Source: an uncultured Eggerthellaceae bacterium | GTDB taxonomy: Bacteria > Actinomycetota > Coriobacteriia > Coriobacteriales > Eggerthellaceae | Direction: 5' to 3' | Length of the DNA: 36,620 nt | NCBI GenBank assembly: GCA_934670115.1 | Contig: CAKUOV010000024.1 | Location: forward strand, 1 to 36,620 | Shown here: positions 31,782-36,620 of the stretch, piece after piece | Position numbering within the stretch: the first letter of the stretch is position 1 | Layout: each line of letters begins with the position of its first letter | Made by a program: the position numbers and the translations under genes | The notes under the pieces: model-generated | What the model saw: only the letters and a program-made list of their open reading frames with translations | Told to the model about the DNA's origin: nothing | Databases searched by the model: none

Positions 31782-32359
31782 TAGAGCCTACCTCCCATGT
31801 CAGGTACGTAATAGATTTGCGGCTCGGTGCCCAAATCCTCCAGCAAGCGCTCCGTTTTCACGGAAGCGACGATCTTCGATACTTCAGAGTTCGGGTCATC
31901 CAGATCGCCGAAGATACGCGCCTTCTGATGGCACGTCTTCACGCAGTACGGCTGCGCATCGGGGTCAAGCTGACGCGCGTTGCGGCAGAACGTGCACTTG
32001 CGCACAAAACGATGGAAGAACTCTTCGGTCTTGGACACATCGCGCATGCCATAGGGGCAGGCGTTAACGCACACCTTGCAGGCCATGCACTTCTTGTAGT
32101 CAACCCAAACGGTGCCGTCCTCGTCCTGGATGCTTGCGCCAGTGGGGCAAGCAGGAACGCATGCGGGCTTTGCGCAGTGCTGGCACAGCATGGGGGTCCA
32201 CTCGCGATGGACGTTGGGCCAGGTGCCCTTAACGCCCTCGGTCAGAACCGGGTTATAGATAATATCAATCGGCAGTTTATTCCACGTACGGCAGGCAACC
32301 GTGCAGGAATGACAACCGATGCAGCGACGCTTGTCGATGACCATAGCGTAACGGGTCAT
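31781..32359 (-). CDS. Four-cluster ferredoxin-type Fe-S subunit (second complex)
   Basis: 192 residues with four Cys quartets: 'CIGCHSCTVACR', 'CQHCAKPACVPACP', 'CMACKVCVNACP' and 'CTFCRNARQLDPDAQPYCVKTC'. It is the electron-transfer subunit between the catalytic and NrfD subunits. No signal peptide, and here the catalytic partner has none either. GGAAGG precedes the ATG, which lies 26 bases after the catalytic gene. The ending 'GDLDDPNSEVSKIVASVKTE' parallels the other Fe-S subunit of the window, so the two complexes are related. Confidence 0.95.
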   Translation of the reverse strand: MTRYAMVIDKRRCIGCHSCTVACRTWNKLPIDIIYNPVLTEGVKGTWPNVHREWTPMLCQHCAKPACVPACPTGASIQDEDGTVWVDYKKCMACKVCVNACPYGMRDVSKTEEFFHRFVRKCTFCRNARQLDPDAQPYCVKTCHQKARIFGDLDDPNSEVSKIVASVKTERLLEDLGTEPQIYYVPDMGGRL

Positions 32360-32385
32360 GTTAATTCCTTCCTACTCGATCGCTT

Positions 32386-35298
32386 CTAAGACAAGGGGTT
32401 GTAAGACATGTCGTACTTTGCACCCGTGGCATCGTCTACCAGGCACTGACCTGCGGCATCGTAACGATAACCGTAGTTCGCGTCATGGTAAGCCATGGTT
32501 GCCGGATCCATCAACCAACCGCTGTTGGGATCGTAGATGTAAGGCTTGTCGCCCAGACGAGCGTAGCCTGCTTCCCTATCCCAGGTCAGGTTTGCGGGAA
32601 CCGCGTACGGAGCATCCTGGTTAGGATACGTCTGAACGCCCGCAATTACGGGAGCCAACTTATTGTAGGACATGTCATAGCGATCGCCCGTGGCGTCGTC
32701 TACCAGGCACTGCGCGTTCGCATCGTAGCGATAGCAGTACGTTGCATCGTGGTAGCCCTTCGTGCGCGGGTTGATCAACCAGCCCGAAGCGTCCAACCTA
32801 AAGTGGTTGTCCTTGCGGTACAGCGAGTTGTTCTGCCATACCCATTCGTAGCCTTCCGGCACTTCGATTTCAGGCTGCGGCCATTCGAAGGGAACGTCCT
32901 CGCGCGCCTTGATGAAATCGCTGGGCATACGATGTACGGCTTCCTTCACGTCCATGCTCTTCACGGGATCAGAACCCGGGATAGAGAAGGCGTTGTCGGC
33001 AGCGGTGCGCTCGTTTTCTTCGGTGACCTTGTAGACCTTGCACATCAGGCCACGATTGGCCCAAGAGCCGCCCATGGGGTCGCAGTGCTCATCATCAACC
33101 GAGGTCAGAACGTTAACGTTGGACTCCAAGCAGCCGAACGGATTATCCAGGTCAGCGGAGCCATCGCGCTCGGGGAACCACCAGCCACGCGGTGCGAAGA
33201 CCACGCGCGGGTCGCATACGGGCTCAACATCGGCGCGCATCTTAATGCGGCCACGACGCGTTTCGAGCCAGCACCAGTCGCCCTGCTTGATGTCCAGCTT
33301 CTCGGCCAGCTCGGGGTTGATGCTGAAGTACGGATCCGGAGACAGGTAGCGAATTTCGGGCATATTGAAATGCTCGGAGTGGTGATACGGCATGAAGCCA
33401 CCACCGGTGGTAAGAACAATGGGGTACTCAGCGGCCACTTCGGGGTCGTCGATTTCGTTCTCGGAGCAACCCAAGTAGGTGGGCATGCCCGGGTAACCCA
33501 GCTCGCGCAGAATGGAGGAGTTGCACTCAACCTTGCCGGAAGGAGTCCAGAAGCCACCGTTCGTAACGAACTTGTTCTGATGCAGCGGCGGATAGTACAT
33601 GCGGATGTTCTCAACGAACTCATCCCACGAGCTCACCGGCAGGCCAATAGGCTGCATGATGGCGTAGTAGGCTTCTTCTTCCGTTTCCCAAGGCCAGTTC
33701 GCCGGATCCTGACCGCAGGCCAGACCCAGCTTGCGGAAGAACGTCATGTCGGTGTGACGGTCGTACTTCGGCTGGATTGCGCGGCGGCCACCCATAAGCG
33801 AGTCGGTAGCGCCGTAGTGGGTCACGATGATCGGACGCTCCAGGGCGCCAGCTGCCGGGAACACGTAGTCGGCAAACAGCGCGGTGGGGGTCATCCAGTA
33901 ATCAACAACAACCAGGAATTCAACCTTCTTGATTGCCTGCAGGACCATCTTGGAGTCACCGTAGGACATCATGGGGTTGGTAGCGCAGTTGATCAGGGCG
34001 CGCACCGGATACGGATCGCCGGTCAGGATTGCCTTGAACACGCTGGGGCCGTGTGCTTCGCAGAACCACTCTGCCGGAAGCGTTTTGCCCCACGTGCGCT
34101 TAGCGTTGTCGGAAATCAGCTGGTAGCCAGGCCAAGAAGCCAGCTTGAACTTGTTGGAGCCGATCTGCTTTGCCTTCTGCTCTTCGGGCAAAAGCTCGTT
34201 GAGCTCCAGCTCTTCGTCGGTCAGGTAGTTCAGTGCCGGGCCAGGCATACCGTCGCCACCGGGAACTTCCAGGTTGCCGCAAACGGCGCGGATCAAAGCC
34301 AGCGCATGAGAAGCGGTGGTCGAAGAGCGACCCAGCTGGTCCCACGTGCAGCCCCACTGGATGCAGCCAGGGGTATTCTTGGCATACAGGCGAGCTGCCT
34401 GCTTGATTTGGTCGGCGGTCAGCCAAGTAATGGGCGCAGCCCAACGTGCGTTGTAAGGCTTCACGTGCTCTTTGAGCTCTTCGAAGCCGTCGCACCAAGT
34501 TGCCACGAAGTCTTTGTCGTACAGACGCTCCATGATGATGGTGTTCAACATGGCCAGCGCCAGGGCGGCGTCGGAACCGGGACGCAGCGGCAGCCACAGG
34601 TCGGCCTTTGCGGCGGTCTCGGAGTAACGCGGGTCAACAACGATGGTCTTCATGCCATCGTGGCACAAATCCCAGTAACCGTGCATGGACGGCAGGCTGG
34701 AAGCGCCGGGGTTCATGCCCCACAGCATCAGGCAACGTGCACCGCCCAGGTCAGTCTCGAACGGGGACCAACCAGCAACGCAGGTCTCGGCCATGAACGT
34801 AGGAATCCAGCACAGAAGTGCATTGTGGAAACCGTTGGGGGTACCAAACTGGTTCAGGAAGCGGCGACGTGCCCAGTCGTCGGTACGGGTGGTACCGCCG
34901 GCGGAAGCAACAGCTTCTGCACCGCTTTCGGCTTTGATCTGGTTGAGCTTTTCGGCAACCTCTTTGATAGCGGTGTCGTAGTCAACCTGCTCCCACTTGC
35001 CTTCGCCCTTTTCGCCCACGCGCTTAAGCACGTGATTCACGCGAGCGGGGTGATTGACATGCTTCAGAGCGCTCGTGCCACGGCAGCACAGACCGCCCTG
35101 GCTGGAGTAATTCGGATCGCCTTCGATCTTAATTACGTCGCCATCTTTGACATAAGCGATGACGCCGCAGTTAGCATGGCAGAAATAGCAAAGCGACTTT
35201 ACTACTTCAACACCCGGGGCATTGACATCCACCTCGGTGTCCATGCTAGGCTTTTTCACGATACGCTGAAAAAGCCCTTGCTTTTCACCTTTAGTCAT
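32386..35298 (-). CDS. Tat-less molybdopterin oxidoreductase with a C-terminal tandem-repeat tail
   Basis: 970 residues, long for the family. [4Fe-4S] motif Cys37-x2-Cys40-x3-Cys44, then a Cys71-Cys72 pair before 'RG'. 'FGTPNGFHNALLCWIPTF' puts Cys163 at the metal-ligand position of polysulfide reductase-like enzymes. MGD blocks include 'LMLWGMNPGASSLPSMHGYW' and 'LPLRPGSDAALALAMLNT'. No Tat signal: the N-terminus is 'MTKGEKQGLFQRIVKKPSMD'. Residues 813-881 and 900-969 are two copies of a ~70-residue Trp/Tyr/Asp-rich unit ending 'QCLVDDATG..YDMSYN', beyond the normal catalytic fold. AAAGG lies just before the ATG. With the Fe-S and NrfD genes it forms a quinone-linked complex, probably facing the cytoplasm. 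The substrate is unknown. Confidence 0.92.
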   Translation of the reverse strand: MTKGEKQGLFQRIVKKPSMDTEVDVNAPGVEVVKSLCYFCHANCGVIAYVKDGDVIKIEGDPNYSSQGGLCCRGTSALKHVNHPARVNHVLKRVGEKGEGKWEQVDYDTAIKEVAEKLNQIKAESGAEAVASAGGTTRTDDWARRRFLNQFGTPNGFHNALLCWIPTFMAETCVAGWSPFETDLGGARCLMLWGMNPGASSLPSMHGYWDLCHDGMKTIVVDPRYSETAAKADLWLPLRPGSDAALALAMLNTIIMERLYDKDFVATWCDGFEELKEHVKPYNARWAAPITWLTADQIKQAARLYAKNTPGCIQWGCTWDQLGRSSTTASHALALIRAVCGNLEVPGGDGMPGPALNYLTDEELELNELLPEEQKAKQIGSNKFKLASWPGYQLISDNAKRTWGKTLPAEWFCEAHGPSVFKAILTGDPYPVRALINCATNPMMSYGDSKMVLQAIKKVEFLVVVDYWMTPTALFADYVFPAAGALERPIIVTHYGATDSLMGGRRAIQPKYDRHTDMTFFRKLGLACGQDPANWPWETEEEAYYAIMQPIGLPVSSWDEFVENIRMYYPPLHQNKFVTNGGFWTPSGKVECNSSILRELGYPGMPTYLGCSENEIDDPEVAAEYPIVLTTGGGFMPYHHSEHFNMPEIRYLSPDPYFSINPELAEKLDIKQGDWCWLETRRGRIKMRADVEPVCDPRVVFAPRGWWFPERDGSADLDNPFGCLESNVNVLTSVDDEHCDPMGGSWANRGLMCKVYKVTEENERTAADNAFSIPGSDPVKSMDVKEAVHRMPSDFIKAREDVPFEWPQPEIEVPEGYEWVWQNNSLYRKDNHFRLDASGWLINPRTKGYHDATYCYRYDANAQCLVDDATGDRYDMSYNKLAPVIAGVQTYPNQDAPYAVPANLTWDREAGYARLGDKPYIYDPNSGWLMDPATMAYHDANYGYRYDAAGQCLVDDATGAKYDMSYNPLS
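32392..32862 (-). repeat. Two tandem coding repeats in the molybdoenzyme tail
   Basis: Unit 1 (32656-32862) and unit 2 (32392-32601) encode ~70 residues each. Shared anchors are 'SGWL', 'P-T-x2-YHDA', 'YRYDA', 'QCLVDDATG' and 'YDMSYN'. The second half of the unit is much better conserved than the first, and DNA identity is also high there. Confidence 0.85.
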
Positions 35299-35449
35299 CT
35301 ACCTTTCCTCTTCTTCTCGCTTCTCTCGTTTTTTCCTATCACTTTTACGTGCCTGCGGAACGAGAAAATACCGCAAGCGAAACACGGTGTTCTCGGTTTT
35401 GCGCTGGGCTTATGTCGCAGCCGACCAAGCTTGCGCCGTTCCTGGCAAT

Positions 35450-35495
35450 TTCATGCAGGCGCCTGCCGCATCAAGTTCGCACGCGTTTGCATGAA
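35450..35495. promoter_or_regulatory. Inverted repeat TTCATGCA / TGCATGAA upstream of the third molybdoenzyme
   Basis: Perfect 8-base arms 30 bases apart, with an inner 12-base palindrome GCAGGCGCCTGC (35455-35466). It lies about 150 bases upstream of the ATG, between it and a TATAAT box at 35537, so it may be an operator or a leader stem. Weak evidence. Confidence 0.3.
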
Positions 35496-35531
35496 GCGCC
35501 TTAAAAGTGAACAGGGTGCTCCAGGTGGTGG

Positions 35532-35537
35532 ATTATA
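35532..35537 (-). promoter_or_regulatory. Candidate -10 box (TATAAT) for the third molybdoenzyme operon
   Basis: Perfect TATAAT on the minus strand 234 bases upstream of the ATG at 35298. No clear -35 hexamer at 16-18 bases was found, so an activator may be needed. Confidence 0.35.
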
Positions 35538-35904
35538 TCTAATAGGCAAGATTCGTGCAGGGGAAATGGGTTATCTGTGGAGAAAAGTGCGATTTAAACG
35601 GGCAGCGGCGGACAAGCGGCGGCGGTACAGGTGGCCAGCGGCGAAAGCAACGGGAACGGCGGCGCAAACGTGAGCAGGCGCGCCACGCAAAAGCGATATA
35701 CTTCTAAGAAAAAGAGCACGGGAAGGCGAAGGCGCGCTGATGTCATGGGAACAAGGGCGCCACGCAAGCAAAGGTACCGCAAGGCGAAGGCGCGCGACCA
35801 ACCGGTGACACGGGCGACGAGCGCAGCGGCACCACGGAAAGTGGCGAGCCGCCAGCACTGTTACGCGCGAACGCAGGCAACACCGCAGAAAGGCAAGGTC
35901 AGCC
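35538..35904. other. Intergenic stretch between divergent operons, no gene seen
   Basis: 367 bases, rich in GC and in imperfect direct repeats (AAGGCGAAGGCGCGC at about 35723 and 35780; GCGCCACGCAA at about 35680 and 35757). An open frame from 35631 overlaps the hydrolase gene out of frame and is Arg-rich; I do not accept it. TATACT at 35697 may be the -10 of the hydrolase promoter. Confidence 0.4.
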
Positions 35905-36620
35905 ATGAAAAAGCACATCTTCACGTTTATGGGAACCGGAGCCGGATGCGGCATTCCCGCTTTCTTCTGCGACTGCCCTGCCTGCCAGGAAGCGCGCGAG
36001 AACCCCGCCATTCGTCGCGGCGATTGCGGCGTTATGGTGCGCGGCGCAGGCGCGCCCAGCGTTACTGATGAGTTGCGCGCACGGCTGGACCTCAGCGCGG
36101 GCGACGGCGGCGCAGGATCTGATGACACGACTGCGAGCGACACCTTCCCCGCCGGCACGCTGCTTATCGATACGCCGCCCGATACGCGCCATCAGCTCAT
36201 TCGCGAAAACGTACGCGCCATTGACCAGCTGCTTTTCACGCATTGCCACTCCGATCACGTGAGCGGCCTGTGCGAAATGGAGTACATGATGCAGCTGCGC
36301 ACGCGCCACGCCATTCCCACGTTCGGCAGCGCGCTTACCCTGAACGAGATCAACACCGAGTTTCACTACATGAGCTACGCGCTTGATGAACACGTGGTTG
36401 AGCCGTTTTCCACCCACGAGTTCGATGGCGTGCGCTACACCGCTCTGCCGGTAACGCACGCAGCGGGAACGTATGGCTATCTGATTGAAACTAATGAGAC
36501 GCGCCTGTTCTACGCAAGCGATACAGGGCGCCTACCTGCGGAAACAGCAGAGCGCGTGCGCGGCGTTGACGTGCTCGCGATGGATGCAACGTACTGGAAA
36601 GACTGCCCCGCGCCGCAAGC
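35905..36620 (+). CDS. PhnP-like metallo-beta-lactamase-fold hydrolase (3' end cut by the window)
   Basis: 238 residues visible. The N-terminus 'GTGAGCGIPAFFCDCPACQE' followed by 'RRGDCGVMV' resembles PhnP, whose Cys residues bind a structural zinc. The metal-site motif His113-Cys-His115-Ser-Asp117-His118 ('THCHSDHVSG') is intact, with later 'PVTHAAGTYGYLIE' and 'FYASDTG'. PhnP acts on phosphoribosyl cyclic phosphate in phosphonate breakdown; many relatives act on other cyclic phosphodiesters, and no phn genes are in view, so I give no symbol. A Gly/Ala/Asp-rich insert (AGDGGAGSDDTTASD) sits before the first catalytic strand. The ATG follows AAAGGCAAGG. Transcribed divergently from the third molybdoenzyme operon. 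Confidence 0.88.
   Translation, partial: MKKHIFTFMGTGAGCGIPAFFCDCPACQEARENPAIRRGDCGVMVRGAGAPSVTDELRARLDLSAGDGGAGSDDTTASDTFPAGTLLIDTPPDTRHQLIRENVRAIDQLLFTHCHSDHVSGLCEMEYMMQLRTRHAIPTFGSALTLNEINTEFHYMSYALDEHVVEPFSTHEFDGVRYTALPVTHAAGTYGYLIETNETRLFYASDTGRLPAETAERVRGVDVLAMDATYWKDCPAPQ

Noticed and set aside
32485..35673. 1062-codon open frame on the + strand opposite the third molybdoenzyme
   Set aside because: Same explanation: mirror frame of a strongly biased coding sequence, no recognisable motif, no ribosome site of note.
35631..36068. 145-codon + strand frame before the PhnP-like hydrolase
   Set aside because: Arg/Lys-rich, overlaps the hydrolase out of frame, no family resemblance.

Overview
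The window most likely comes from an anaerobic, moderately high-GC actinobacterium of the class Coriobacteriia, family Eggerthellaceae (Slackia/Adlercreutzia/Eggerthella-like). This is an inference from three things: the density of molybdopterin (bis-MGD) oxidoreductases with four-cluster Fe-S and NrfD-type partners, the GCN-rich coding style, and the many Ala/Gly-rich linkers. No rRNA, tRNA, CRISPR array or transposase gene was seen. Nearly all genes lie on the minus strand, so most operons read from right to left.

Layout. 1-1784: a truncated LysR regulator divergent from a membrane protein fused to a universal stress domain. 1917-5006: a three-gene p-aminobenzoate operon, pabA-pabC-pabB, behind a leader that carries an intrinsic terminator and a hairpin around the ribosome binding site. 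5278-6000: the first cluster of non-coding mosaic repeats. 6000-12307: cydA-cydB-cydD-cydC, which encodes cytochrome bd oxidase and its CydDC exporter. 12501-12939: the second repeat cluster. 12933-14654: slipin plus two tandem YtrA-type GntR regulators. 14832-23709: a large respiratory locus with a Tat-exported molybdoenzyme, its Fe-S and NrfD subunits, a small CX4CH diheme protein, a four-His membrane cytochrome b, a radical SAM-TorD fusion and a second NrfD-like protein. 24041-24512: an isolated inverted repeat and the third repeat cluster. 24515-30462: a compact operon with an HdrB-like CCG protein, a Tat-less molybdoenzyme, a DUF2064/TIGR04282-like glycosyltransferase and a COG1964-like radical SAM enzyme. 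30789-35298: another three-subunit molybdoenzyme/Fe-S/NrfD complex whose catalytic subunit has no Tat signal and ends in two tandem ~70-residue repeats. 35905-end: a truncated PhnP-like metallo-beta-lactamase-fold hydrolase.

Functionally, the region is mostly respiratory. It has a high-affinity quinol oxidase and at least two quinone-linked molybdoenzyme complexes, one exported and one apparently cytoplasmic, with accessory cytochromes and a TorD chaperone. Substrates cannot be assigned from sequence.

The most unusual items are the four-gene HdrB-like/molybdoenzyme/glycosyltransferase/radical SAM operon, the mosaic repeat family (modules named A, B, C and D here) placed at gene 3' ends, the radical SAM-TorD fusion with an internal ribosome binding site, and the repeat-bearing C-terminal tail of the third molybdoenzyme.
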